Positions 29,856 to 38,405 of a DNA stretch of 64,000 bases are shown here, in pieces (the first letter of the stretch is position 1; every line of letters begins with the position of its first letter). Position numbers and translations under genes: made by a program. The notes beneath the pieces are model-generated. The model was not told the origin of the DNA. It searched no databases and saw nothing but the letters and a program-made list of their open reading frames with translations. The stretch is from Candidatus Anderseniibacteriota bacterium (GTDB lineage: Bacteria; Patescibacteria; Andersenbacteria; UBA10190). The stretch is taken from positions 124,001 through 188,000 of the forward strand of contig JAIOOW010000003.1 in the NCBI GenBank assembly GCA_021414205.1. Reading direction: 5' to 3'.

Positions 29856-32411
29856 ATGCCCGCATTATCTGCTCAATACAGCCCAAAAGATAACGAGGAA
29901 GCCATCTACAAGAAATGGGAAGCTTCAGGAGCCTTTCAGCCAAACGCTGATACCTTAAAGGCAGGAAAGAAGCCGTTTGTAGTTATGCTACCACCGCCAA
30001 ATATTACAGGAGTGCTTCATATGGGCCATGCGCTGCAAGATACGATTATGGATATTTTGGTGCGATGGCACCGCATGCAGGGCGAACCTACGCTATGGAT
30101 GCCAGGAACGGATCACGCAGCATTGCCGACGAATAAAATAATCGTGGATCAATTATTTGCGGAAGGAAAAACAAAAGAAGATATCGGTCGTGAAGCGTTC
30201 ATAGAAAAAACGGAGGAGTGGTACGAAAAAACGGGAGCGCTTATTTTGAATCAAATGAAGCGATTGGGTGCGTCGTGCGATTGGAGTCGCGAGCGGTTCA
30301 CTATGGACACGAAATATGTTCAGTCAGTGAACGAAACATTTTTGCAGTATTATAAAAAAGGATACATCTATCGCGGAGCGAGGATTGTGAATTGGGACCC
30401 AAAAACGCAAACGACTGTTTCCGATTTGGAAATCGATTATAAAACAGAGAAAGCGCCCTTGTATACATTTCAATATGGTCCGTTTCAGATCAGCACATCT
30501 CGCCCGGAAACAAAATTTGGAGATAAATATGTGGTGATGCATCCGGATGATGCCCGGTATGCGCAGTACAAGCACGGCGATACGTTTACGGCGAAATGGA
30601 TTAATGGAGAAGTTATGGCGACTGTTATTAAAGATGATTCTATTGATATGAAATTCGGTACGGGCGTCATGACAATCACGCCATGGCACGACGTAACGGA
30701 TTTTGAGATTGCGCAACGCCATAAACTTCCAATGGAGCAAATTATTGATTTTGAAGGAAAGTTATTGCCGATTGCCGGAGAGTTTGCGGGCATGAAGATT
30801 GAGGCTGCGCGCCCAAAGATTGCAGAAAAGCTAGAGCAAATGGGGTTGCTTGTGTCTGTGAATAAAAAATATGAACATAATGTTGCCTTAAACGACCGTG
30901 GAAAAGGTGTTATCGAGCCTCAGGTGATGCGTCAGTGGTTTGTTGATATGTCGAAATTAAAAGAAGAAGCGATTGCTGTTGCAAAGGACGGTCAAGTTCG
31001 CTTTGTGCCTTCTCGATGGAAAGAGCATTTTATTACATGGATGGAGAATGTGCATGATTGGAATATTAATCGGCAAATTTGGCTTGGGCATCGCTTGCCA
31101 GTGTGGTGGAAGAAAGGGGCGCATGGTACGGAAAATGAGGAGGGCAACTTTGTAGTTTCTGTCGAAAAGCCGAAAGGCGACTATGAGCAAGACCCCGATA
31201 CACTCGACACGTGGTTTTCATCCGCGCTATGGCCGTTTGCAACGCTAGGGTGGCCGGAGCAAACAGAAGATTTAAAAACATTTTATCCTACAAGCGTATT
31301 GGTAACAGCTAGAGAGATTTTATATTTGTGGGTTGCTCGCATGGTATTTTCCGGATTGGAATTAGCGGGAAATATTCCGTTTAAGGATGTATTAATTCAT
31401 CCTGTAGTTCTTGCAAAGAACGGGCAGCGCATGAGTAAGTCTCTTGGGACGGGTGTGGATCCGCTCGAGTTGATTGAGGCGCACGGCGCCGATGCAACGA
31501 GATTTGGGCTTATGCATCAGATGAGTTTCGATATGCAGCAAATGAAATTCGATCCGGAAGCGATTCGTTCTGCGCAAAACTTCGCGAATAAGTTATGGAA
31601 TATTGCGCGCTTGCTCGATGGATTGGAAGATAGGGAGCAGGTAACTATTGCAGATCAATGGATTGCATCGCGTGCTCAAGAAATTTCTCAAGAGGTAAGT
31701 GTTCTGCTTACTGAGTATAAAATCGGAGAAGCTGCGAGGCTGCTGCAAGATTTCGTGTGGTCTGATTTTGCTGACTGGTATGTAGAGATTGTGAAAAAAG
31801 AAGGTTCAACAAGTATTGCTCGAGGAGTATTCGCGGACATTCTCAAAATGCTCCATCCGTTTATGCCGTTTATTACGGAGGTTCTTTGGGAACATAGTGG
31901 AAATACGGATATGCTCATTACTTCGCAGTGGAAGTTTGAGTCGCATTCAAAATCAGATGCTGCGCACGATACAGTGCAGCAGATGGACTTGTTTCGCTCA
32001 GCGGTGAGTGCAATTCGATCCGCCAGAATATTGTTCGGCGTTTCTATGGGTAGTACGGTTGAGGTGTATATCCCAGAAGGTGTGGCAATGCCAGAATCAT
32101 TTGAACGCATGGCGCATGCGCGTATTGTTGGGGAGAAAAAAGAAACGATGCGTTCATATCCAATTGCAACGGGCGGAGTATTATTCTTACATTCAGATGA
32201 AATTACGAGCGAGGCGCTAGAAAAAGGCAGAGCATTGCTCGATGCTCGCGCACAAAAGATTGAAGCAGAAATTACTGCTGTTACGCAGATCGTATCTACG
32301 ATGGAAGGAAGGGCGCCGGAAGAAAAAGTGAAAGAAAAGAAAGATCAGCTTGTTGAGTTGCAAAAACAATTACAAGATATTCAAGACAGCAGAGCATTAC
32401 TTGTGTTATAG
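29856..32411 (+). CDS. valS: valyl-tRNA synthetase
   Basis: 851 residues. Class I signature PPPNITGVLHMGHAL (about 45-59, HMGH) and GQRMSKSLGTGVDPLE (about 528-543, KMSKS type). The editing domain lies between them, followed by an anticodon-binding helical domain and a C-terminal coiled coil (about 800-850) typical of ValRS. It charges tRNA-Val in the cytoplasm. The start at 29856 matches the family beginning LSAQYSPKDNEEAIYKKWE and the -10 placed 6 nt upstream. It begins a run of same-strand genes reaching the Nudix gene at 36.8 kb. Confidence 0.96.
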   Translation: MPALSAQYSPKDNEEAIYKKWEASGAFQPNADTLKAGKKPFVVMLPPPNITGVLHMGHALQDTIMDILVRWHRMQGEPTLWMPGTDHAALPTNKIIVDQLFAEGKTKEDIGREAFIEKTEEWYEKTGALILNQMKRLGASCDWSRERFTMDTKYVQSVNETFLQYYKKGYIYRGARIVNWDPKTQTTVSDLEIDYKTEKAPLYTFQYGPFQISTSRPETKFGDKYVVMHPDDARYAQYKHGDTFTAKWINGEVMATVIKDDSIDMKFGTGVMTITPWHDVTDFEIAQRHKLPMEQIIDFEGKLLPIAGEFAGMKIEAARPKIAEKLEQMGLLVSVNKKYEHNVALNDRGKGVIEPQVMRQWFVDMSKLKEEAIAVAKDGQVRFVPSRWKEHFITWMENVHDWNINRQIWLGHRLPVWWKKGAHGTENEEGNFVVSVEKPKGDYEQDPDTLDTWFSSALWPFATLGWPEQTEDLKTFYPTSVLVTAREILYLWVARMVFSGLELAGNIPFKDVLIHPVVLAKNGQRMSKSLGTGVDPLELIEAHGADATRFGLMHQMSFDMQQMKFDPEAIRSAQNFANKLWNIARLLDGLEDREQVTIADQWIASRAQEISQEVSVLLTEYKIGEAARLLQDFVWSDFADWYVEIVKKEGSTSIARGVFADILKMLHPFMPFITEVLWEHSGNTDMLITSQWKFESHSKSDAAHDTVQQMDLFRSAVSAIRSARILFGVSMGSTVEVYIPEGVAMPESFERMAHARIVGEKKETMRSYPIATGGVLFLHSDEITSEALEKGRALLDARAQKIEAEITAVTQIVSTMEGRAPEEKVKEKKDQLVELQKQLQDIQDSRALLVL

Positions 32412-32422
32412 TGAATGTAATT

Positions 32423-32968
32423 ATGACGCAAGAACCACGAAGTTTTTTTGAACGATTAACGGGAGCGAAAGTGTTGCGCAGCCCGGGAGATTCCGAAGAT
32501 CAAGAAATTCCTATTCATGACACTCAGCGCCAAGAACCAGAGTTCGCGCAAAGAGAAGTTGCTACGGTGCTATCTGAAATAGAGCCGGAGGTTGAAGATG
32601 GGTACGGTGACGATGAATTGCTTGGAGATGAAGAGCAAGAAGGGCAGCTTACGGTAGATGTGTTTCAGGATAACGAGAATATTATTATTCAAAGTACGGT
32701 TGCGGGCGTATCTCCTGACGACTTAGATGTTTCTATTACAAATGATATGGTAACGATTCGAGGAGAGCGCAAGCGCACATACGATGTTTCCGATCAAGAT
32801 TATTTTTACCAAGAATGCTACTGGGGTACATTTTCTCGATCCATTATATTGCCTGTTGAAATTGATGCAGATAATGCAGAGGCAAAAATGAAAAACGGAG
32901 TGCTTACGATTCGCATTCCAAAAGCGAACATTGCTATAACGCGCAAACTGAAAGTAAAGGACGCGTAA
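32423..32968 (+). CDS. Hsp20/alpha-crystallin small heat-shock protein
   Basis: 181 residues from ATG 32423; a GTG at 32411 is an alternative. An unusually long acidic N-terminal arm (about 1-75, rich in Glu, Asp and Gln) precedes the alpha-crystallin domain (about 76-175). Typical family stretches are VAGVSPDDLDVSITNDMVTI, FSRSIILPVEID and AKMKNGVLTIRIPKA. It acts as an ATP-independent holdase. An extended -10, TGT-TATAGT (to 32412), lies 10 nt upstream, inside the valS end, so it can be expressed separately. Confidence 0.92.
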   Translation: MTQEPRSFFERLTGAKVLRSPGDSEDQEIPIHDTQRQEPEFAQREVATVLSEIEPEVEDGYGDDELLGDEEQEGQLTVDVFQDNENIIIQSTVAGVSPDDLDVSITNDMVTIRGERKRTYDVSDQDYFYQECYWGTFSRSIILPVEIDADNAEAKMKNGVLTIRIPKANIAITRKLKVKDA

Positions 32969-33493
32969 ATGGATTGGATATTCGTCAGTGCGCTGATCGG
33001 CTCGGGGCTTCTGTTGCCAACTGCATATGCGGGAATAATAGGGGCTCCATGGGCCCCTACAAGAATTGCAGTGGTAAAAAAAGCATTTGATTCTGTGGGT
33101 ATTTCAGATAAAGATCTGCTTATCGATTTAGGATGCGGCGATGGCAAGATCATGCATGAAGCAAGTAGGCGAGGGGCAAGGACGATCGGGTATGAATTAT
33201 CTCCAATTATGTGGGTTGTTACATGGCTGAGAACGATGATGGATAAACGCTCTCGTGTCCGATTCGGCAACTTTTTTACAGCAAGTATTCCAAGCGATAC
33301 CACGTATATTTTTATGTTCCTTATGCCAAAGCATATGCAAAAAGTTCGATCATATATTGCAAAACAGCCCATTCACGATGCAACGATGATTTTTTCGTAT
33401 GCATTTCCGATTCAAGATATCCCTCCGAGGATGATTTATCGTGCGAAAAAGTGTGCGCCACTATATATGTACAGCGTGAAAGATATCCGCTAG
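32969..33493 (+). CDS. membrane-anchored SAM-dependent methyltransferase
   Basis: 174 residues. The ATG directly follows the hsp20 stop. An N-terminal hydrophobic helix (about 3-27) is followed by a class I methyltransferase fold: LLIDLGCGDGKIMHEA (motif I, about 51-66) and GYELSPIMW (acidic motif II, about 75-83). The phrase APTRIAVVKKAFDSV before motif I and the N-terminal helix resemble the FAM173/ATPSCKMT protein-lysine methyltransferases, so a protein substrate is possible. Its short C-terminal half lacks further signatures. Confidence 0.8.
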   Translation: MDWIFVSALIGSGLLLPTAYAGIIGAPWAPTRIAVVKKAFDSVGISDKDLLIDLGCGDGKIMHEASRRGARTIGYELSPIMWVVTWLRTMMDKRSRVRFGNFFTASIPSDTTYIFMFLMPKHMQKVRSYIAKQPIHDATMIFSYAFPIQDIPPRMIYRAKKCAPLYMYSVKDIR

Positions 33494-33503
33494 AGTGGGC
33501 AAT

Positions 33504-34952
33504 ATGGCAAAATACTACATTACAACGCCAATCTATTATGTGAACGCAAAGCCGCATATTGGCTCTGCCTATACAAGTATTGCTGCTGATGTATTAGCTC
33601 GCTACCGGCGTCAGCTTGGTGATGACGTATTCTTTTTAATGGGTACGGCGGAGCATGGGTCTAAAATGGCGCAGAGCGCGGAAAAGGTTGGGAAAACTCC
33701 GCAGGAATTTGTGGATGAAATGTCTCAGCAATTCGAGCAAGCTTGGGAAACTTTGAATATTTCTCATGATGATTTCTTGCGAACTACGCAGCCGCGACAC
33801 GAAGAAGCGGTAAAGCTCTTTTTTGAAAAACTTAAAGAATCCGGAACTATCTATGAGGCAGATTACGAGGGGCTATATTGTGTTGGGCACGAGGCATTCA
33901 TGAAAGAGGATGAGCTAACTCCTGACGGGTTGTGTCCGGACCATAAAACGAAACCGGAGCTTGTAAAAGAAAGAAATTGGTTTTTTAAATTATCTTCGTA
34001 TCAAGACAAGCTTGTCGAATTAATTACGAGTGGTGAACTTGATATTCAACCAGAGGGTAGAAAAAACGAAGTTCTAGCATTTATTCAAAGGGGATTGGAA
34101 GATATTGCAATATCTCGTCGAAATGTGAAGTGGGCAATCCCGTTGCCTTGGGATGATTCGCAGACAATTTACGTATGGCTTGATGAGCTTTTCAACTACT
34201 GTTCCGCGATTGGGTATGGGAAAGATGATGCATTGTTCAAGAAATGGTGGCCCGCAGATCTGCACTTGGTAGGGAAGGATATTATTAAGTTTCACTGCAT
34301 TATTTGGCCAGCGCTTCTCTTGGCAATAGGTGAGGCAGTGCCAAAGAAGGTGTTTGCGCATGGGTTTTTCACTGTGGATGGGCAAAAAATGAGCAAAACA
34401 CTTGGAAATGTGGTTGACCCAGTAGAGTTAGCACAGGAATACGGCAGCGATGTCGTTCGGTATTTCTTGCTCCGTGATTTTTCGTTTGGTAATGATGCGG
34501 ATTTTTCGCACACCAGAATGAAGGAACGATATAATTCTGATTTAGCTAACGGGCTAGGGAACTTGGTTTCTCGAACACTAAATATGGTCGAGAAATATTT
34601 TGACGGTAAAGAGGTTCCGGCATCAGTAGTGCTTCCTGAAGAGGTTGTGCAATTTGCGAAAGATGCAGACGGGTTTGTAGAAGCGCTAGCATTTTCGAAA
34701 GCGCTTACAAATATGTGGAAAATGGTTGCATGGGCAGATGAATTGATTGAGGAGTATAAACCATGGGAGTTGGTCAAAAAAGGAGAAGTTGAGAAGGCGC
34801 AAGAAGTTATCGCGCAGGCCGTCTCGGTGTTGCGCCTTATCAATGACCGAATTGCTCCATTTATGCCCCAAGCACACGAGAAATTTACTGCAATATTATC
34901 TGCAAAGCCACTGAAAAAACCATCCGAACCATTATTTGCTCGAAAAGACTGA
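33504..34952 (+). CDS. metG: methionyl-tRNA synthetase
   Basis: 482 residues from ATG 33504. HIGH motif PIYYVNAKPHIGSAYTSI (about 8-25) and KMSKT motif GQKMSKTLGNVVDP (about 294-307), then the helical anticodon domain. There is no C-terminal EMAP/OB tRNA-binding extension, giving the short form. The insert region carries YCVGHEAFMKEDEL and LCPDHK, so at most a reduced set of zinc ligands remains. It charges initiator and elongator tRNA-Met. TAGAGT, 7 nt upstream, is a poor -10, and co-transcription from valS is more likely. Confidence 0.96.
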   Translation: MAKYYITTPIYYVNAKPHIGSAYTSIAADVLARYRRQLGDDVFFLMGTAEHGSKMAQSAEKVGKTPQEFVDEMSQQFEQAWETLNISHDDFLRTTQPRHEEAVKLFFEKLKESGTIYEADYEGLYCVGHEAFMKEDELTPDGLCPDHKTKPELVKERNWFFKLSSYQDKLVELITSGELDIQPEGRKNEVLAFIQRGLEDIAISRRNVKWAIPLPWDDSQTIYVWLDELFNYCSAIGYGKDDALFKKWWPADLHLVGKDIIKFHCIIWPALLLAIGEAVPKKVFAHGFFTVDGQKMSKTLGNVVDPVELAQEYGSDVVRYFLLRDFSFGNDADFSHTRMKERYNSDLANGLGNLVSRTLNMVEKYFDGKEVPASVVLPEEVVQFAKDADGFVEALAFSKALTNMWKMVAWADELIEEYKPWELVKKGEVEKAQEVIAQAVSVLRLINDRIAPFMPQAHEKFTAILSAKPLKKPSEPLFARKD

Positions 34953-34961
34953 TTTTCGCGA

Positions 34962-34967
34962 TATACT
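34962..34967 (+). promoter_or_regulatory. TATACT 7 nt before rfbB ATG
   Basis: A -10 at the end of metG. No clear -35 (TTGCTC is 20 nt upstream). A leaderless rfbB transcript is predicted. Confidence 0.45.
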
Positions 34968-34974
34968 AAAAGCT

Positions 34975-35964
34975 ATGAATATATTAGTTACAGGCGGAGC
35001 GGGGTTTATCGGCTCAAACTTTATTCGGTATTGGCTTACCGAGCATCCGCAGGATGTTATTACGAATTTGGACGCCCTTACGTACGCGGGTAATTTGGCC
35101 AGCTTAAAAGATGTAGAGGTGAATCCTAATTACGAATTCATCCAGGGGAGCATTCTTGATGCGGAGCTTGTCGGCCAATTGGTTGAAACTGCGGATAGGA
35201 TTGTGCATTTTGCGGCTGAATCCCATGTGGACAGGTCAATTTTAGGTCCTGAAGCATTCGTTGAAACGAATATTAGAGGCACGTTTACATTGCTTGAAGC
35301 TGCACGCAAGAAAAAAATTCCATTTCACCATATTTCAACAGATGAAGTATTTGGATCGTTGGAATTAGGCAGTTCTGCAAAGTTCACAGAGCATACACCG
35401 TATCAGCCAAATAGTCCGTATTCTGCATCAAAGGCAGGGTCGGATCACTTAGTTCGCGCATATCACGAAACGTATGGCCTGCCAGTTACAATTACGAATT
35501 GTTCGAATAACTTTGGGCCCTATCAGCATCCGGAAAAATTTATTCCTCGCATGATCACGGATCTTATCGATGGGGGCACCGTGAAAATCTACGGCGATGG
35601 ATTGTATGTTCGCGATTGGCTGTATGTGCAAGATCACTGTCGGGCAATCGACGCCGTGCTTACAAACGGCAAGAATGGCGAAACGTATTTAGTGGGCGGT
35701 ATGTCACAAGATATTTCAAATAAAGATATTGCACTGAAAGTTCTTGAAATCATGGGTATGTCAGAAGATAAAATTACGTACGTCGCAGATCGCCCAGGGC
35801 ATGATAGGAGATATGCGGTGGATTGGACGAAGATTCACGATGAATTAGGATGGCAGCCAGAGCACAGTTTCGAAGAATGGCTCAAAGAAACGGTTGAGTG
35901 GTATAAGAATAACCAGTCCTGGTGGCGCCCATTAAAAGAAAAGGCAGAAAGCATCTACAAATGA
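34975..35964 (+). CDS. rfbB: dTDP-glucose 4,6-dehydratase
   Basis: 329 residues from ATG 34975. Extended SDR fold with NAD-binding MNILVTGGAGFIGSNF, HFAAESHVDRSI, the STDEVFGSL motif (about 120) and the catalytic YSASKAG (Tyr-x3-Lys, about 149-155), and C-terminal NRRYAVDW-like DRRYAVDWTKI. It makes the 4-keto-6-deoxy intermediate for dTDP-sugars. The other rml genes are not in the window, so the final sugar is unknown. It overlaps murI by 4 nt, which ties sugar-nucleotide and wall precursor synthesis in one operon. Confidence 0.94.
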   Translation: MNILVTGGAGFIGSNFIRYWLTEHPQDVITNLDALTYAGNLASLKDVEVNPNYEFIQGSILDAELVGQLVETADRIVHFAAESHVDRSILGPEAFVETNIRGTFTLLEAARKKKIPFHHISTDEVFGSLELGSSAKFTEHTPYQPNSPYSASKAGSDHLVRAYHETYGLPVTITNCSNNFGPYQHPEKFIPRMITDLIDGGTVKIYGDGLYVRDWLYVQDHCRAIDAVLTNGKNGETYLVGGMSQDISNKDIALKVLEIMGMSEDKITYVADRPGHDRRYAVDWTKIHDELGWQPEHSFEEWLKETVEWYKNNQSWWRPLKEKAESIYK

Positions 35965-36761
35965 TCGGCATATTTGATTCCGGATACGGAGGATTAACCA
36001 TTCTTGATGCATGCAAAAAAGCATTACCCGAATATTCATATATATACGTAGGTGATAATGCGCATGCGCCATATGGCCCTAAGACAGACGAGGAAATTTT
36101 TGCATTAACCAAACAGGGGGTAGAACAACTTTTTCAAAAAGGCTGTAATCTTGTCATCCTTGCGTGCAATACGGCATCTGCCAGTGCGCTGCGACGCTTG
36201 CAGCAAGAGTGGCTTCCGAGCGCGCACCCGGATAAAAAAGTATTAGGCATTATTGTCCCGACTGCAGAGGCAGTATCGAATCACGAATATAAAACAATCG
36301 GTATTCTCGCGACCCAGCATACAGTTGCTACGGGAGTGTATGAAAAAGAAATTCAGAAGCGAAATTCGAGTATCTCTATTACGGACCAAGCATGTAATAA
36401 TCTTGCAGGGATGATTGAACAATACGGGGTAGACGATGAGTGGGTGAGTTTAGAGATTGCGCAATGCGTCCATCAGCTTCTTGAAAAAACACCAAATCCT
36501 GACGCTGTGCTTTTAGGCTGCACGCATTACGAACTTATCGCAGAAAAAATTCAGCGCCTGCTTCCTGAAAAAACAGCTCTTATTCGCCAGCAGAAATTAG
36601 TTGCGCAAAGCCTAAAAAATTATCTTGAGCGTCACCCAGAATTAGAGCCGCATCTTCAAAAAACAGGAACGTGCCAGTATTTCACTACGGGTAATCCGCA
36701 AGAAGTATCTCAAAAAAGTTCATCATTAATGGGCGATGAAGTAGTATTTCAATTACTATGA
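35961..36761 (+). CDS. murI: glutamate racemase
   Basis: 266 residues; the ATG overlaps the rfbB stop (ATGA). The sequence begins MIGIFDSGYGGLTIL, with VGDNAHAPYG (about 32-41). The two catalytic cysteines are in ILACNTASA (about 70-78) and LLGCTHYELI (about 185-194). It supplies D-glutamate for the peptidoglycan stem peptide. Together with ddl at 45 kb it shows that the organism makes its own wall precursors. It overlaps the Nudix gene by 4 nt. Confidence 0.95.
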   Translation: MIGIFDSGYGGLTILDACKKALPEYSYIYVGDNAHAPYGPKTDEEIFALTKQGVEQLFQKGCNLVILACNTASASALRRLQQEWLPSAHPDKKVLGIIVPTAEAVSNHEYKTIGILATQHTVATGVYEKEIQKRNSSISITDQACNNLAGMIEQYGVDDEWVSLEIAQCVHQLLEKTPNPDAVLLGCTHYELIAEKIQRLLPEKTALIRQQKLVAQSLKNYLERHPELEPHLQKTGTCQYFTTGNPQEVSQKSSSLMGDEVVFQLL

Positions 36762-37297
36762 TCACACCGTGGAAATTATTAAAGAGCGAATGGGTGTTGA
36801 ATGAAAAATGGTATAAGGTTCGCAAAGATACGGTAGAAGTACGACCAGGTAAAATTTTAGATGATTATTACGTTGGCGTATCGAATGACATTGTTATGGT
36901 TCTTGCGATTACTGAAGATGGAATTGTTCCGCTTGTTCGGCAATATAAACATGGGCTACAAGATATTATTACGGAATTGCCGGCTGGCATGATAGACGAT
37001 GGTGAGGATCCGCTTGAGTCTGCGAAGAGGGAGTTGAGCGAAGAAACCGGCTACGAATCAGATGGCTGGAGTAAGCTCGGGTATTTTATTAAAAGTGCGG
37101 GTAAAACAGTGGGCGGAAATATTTATTTATATCTCGCAAAAAATGCGAAGAAAACATCTGGCCAAGATTTGGACGACACTGAAGATATCGAAGTTATCGA
37201 AAAACCATTTCAAGAAGCGCTCGCCATGGCCAAGAGCGGGGAGCTGCAAGGAATTGATACCGTGCTTGCGCTTTTGCTTGCAGAAGAAAAATTATGA
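36758..37297 (+). CDS. Nudix hydrolase, ADP-ribose pyrophosphatase-like
   Basis: 179 residues; the ATG overlaps the murI stop. The Nudix box GMIDDGEDPLESAKREL plus SEETGY (about 72-94) fits GX5EX7REUXEEXGU. The N-terminal strands (WKLLKSEWVLNEKWYKVRKD) are like those of the ADP-ribose pyrophosphatase group. Substrate unproven. Directly after its stop, coding-looking sequence continues in the next frame (37278-37391). Confidence 0.88.
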   Translation: MITPWKLLKSEWVLNEKWYKVRKDTVEVRPGKILDDYYVGVSNDIVMVLAITEDGIVPLVRQYKHGLQDIITELPAGMIDDGEDPLESAKRELSEETGYESDGWSKLGYFIKSAGKTVGGNIYLYLAKNAKKTSGQDLDDTEDIEVIEKPFQEALAMAKSGELQGIDTVLALLLAEEKL

Positions 37298-37391
37298 CCA
37301 AACTCTCACCGCAGATGCATGTTTGGATGTATTAGACGAGGCGGATAATAAAGAGGTGATTTTGGGATACCTAGCTCAAAAGGGGGTATAG
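37278..37391 (+). CDS. possible small ORF or frame-shifted tail after Nudix gene
   Basis: 37 residues if started at TTG 37278, in the +1 frame relative to the Nudix gene. The sequence (TLTADACLDVLDEADNKEV, then ILGYLAQKGV) looks like a natural two-helix peptide. There is no ATG or Shine-Dalgarno. It could be a small overlapping gene, the lost C-terminus of the Nudix protein after a frameshift, or chance. Confidence 0.3.
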   Translation: MQKKNYDQTLTADACLDVLDEADNKEVILGYLAQKGV

Positions 37392-37425
37392 GGTTGCGGC
37401 GTACCGAACATTTTCCAAAATAAAA

Positions 37426-37454
37426 TTGACAAAATATGAAATACGGTATAATAT
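37426..37454 (+). promoter_or_regulatory. promoter of EamA transporter gene
   Basis: A perfect TTGACA (37426-37431) with TATAAT at 37447-37452 (15-nt spacer) or TAATAT at 37449-37454 (17-nt). It gives a leader of about 30 nt. TAATAC 6 nt before the ATG (37479-37484) could be a second, leaderless start. Confidence 0.7.
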
Positions 37455-37490
37455 AAGGATATTAACACTTATTTGCCGTAATACAAGTCT

Positions 37491-38387
37491 ATGCAACAAC
37501 AGCTTATCGTAGCAGTTTTAGCAGGGTTAGGTGGAATGATTGGATGGGGCTTGGCAGACTTTTTTGCCAAGAAAACAATTGATAAGATCGGTGATATTGC
37601 CAGTCTTGGGTGGGGGCATGTGTGCGGAACAATCGCATTTTTCTCTCTATTGGGCTATGAATTATTCAACGGTAAAACATTGCATATTGATGCAAGTCTA
37701 TATGAATGGTTTGGGGTAGCATTCTTTGGTGCTCTACAGGCAACTGTTTATTTCTTCGTATATAAAAGCTTTGCAAAGGGGCAAGTAGGTGTTTTGAGTC
37801 CTATCTTCGCTTCGTTTTCTGGATTTGTAGCGCTTTTCTCGGTGATCTTATTCGGAGAAGTTGTACCTCCAATCTTTTTACTAGGATTAATACCATTATT
37901 CTTTGGAATCCTTCTCGTTAATGTCGATATTACGGCGTTAAAAGATCGAAAAATTTCATTAGTAGCTACTCCTGGATTTAAAGAAATTGCTATTGCAACT
38001 GTTTTGGCAGTGTTTTGGACATTAGGATGGCACAAGTTTGTTACGGATAAAGATTGGATGTTATACGCAGCTTTGATGTACGCATTCATGACACTTGCAA
38101 TTCTTTTATATGCAGTATCTCAAAGAATTGATATTAAAGTTCCCGAATCTTCAATGTGGAAGTATTTAGCTGGTATCGGTATCGCTGAGGCTGTAGCGTA
38201 TTTCGCAATTAGCGTTGGGTATAGCACAACCTCGTATACGAGCATTATCGGATTATTGAGCGGAGCATTTTCCGTGCCAACTATTTTCCTCGCTCGAGCA
38301 TTTCTTGGAGAAAGAATGTCAAAGGCTCAAGGTTTGGGTGTAGTATTTATATTGTTGGGGATTATTTTCGTAGCGACTCTGTCGTAA
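37491..38387 (+). CDS. EamA/DMT-family transporter
   Basis: 298 residues with ten hydrophobic helices arranged as two five-helix repeats. The ends of the repeats show the EamA pattern (FFGEVVPPIFLLGLIPLFFGI and FLGERMSKAQGLGVVFILLG, both split by loops). Such proteins move small metabolites such as amino acids or nucleobases across the inner membrane. The next gene is an ornithine/diaminopimelate decarboxylase-like enzyme, so a related amine or amino acid may be carried (inference). Confidence 0.88.
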   Translation: MQQQLIVAVLAGLGGMIGWGLADFFAKKTIDKIGDIASLGWGHVCGTIAFFSLLGYELFNGKTLHIDASLYEWFGVAFFGALQATVYFFVYKSFAKGQVGVLSPIFASFSGFVALFSVILFGEVVPPIFLLGLIPLFFGILLVNVDITALKDRKISLVATPGFKEIAIATVLAVFWTLGWHKFVTDKDWMLYAALMYAFMTLAILLYAVSQRIDIKVPESSMWKYLAGIGIAEAVAYFAISVGYSTTSYTSIIGLLSGAFSVPTIFLARAFLGERMSKAQGLGVVFILLGIIFVATLS

Positions 38388-38405
38388 GGTATTCACCTCA
38401 CTAGT

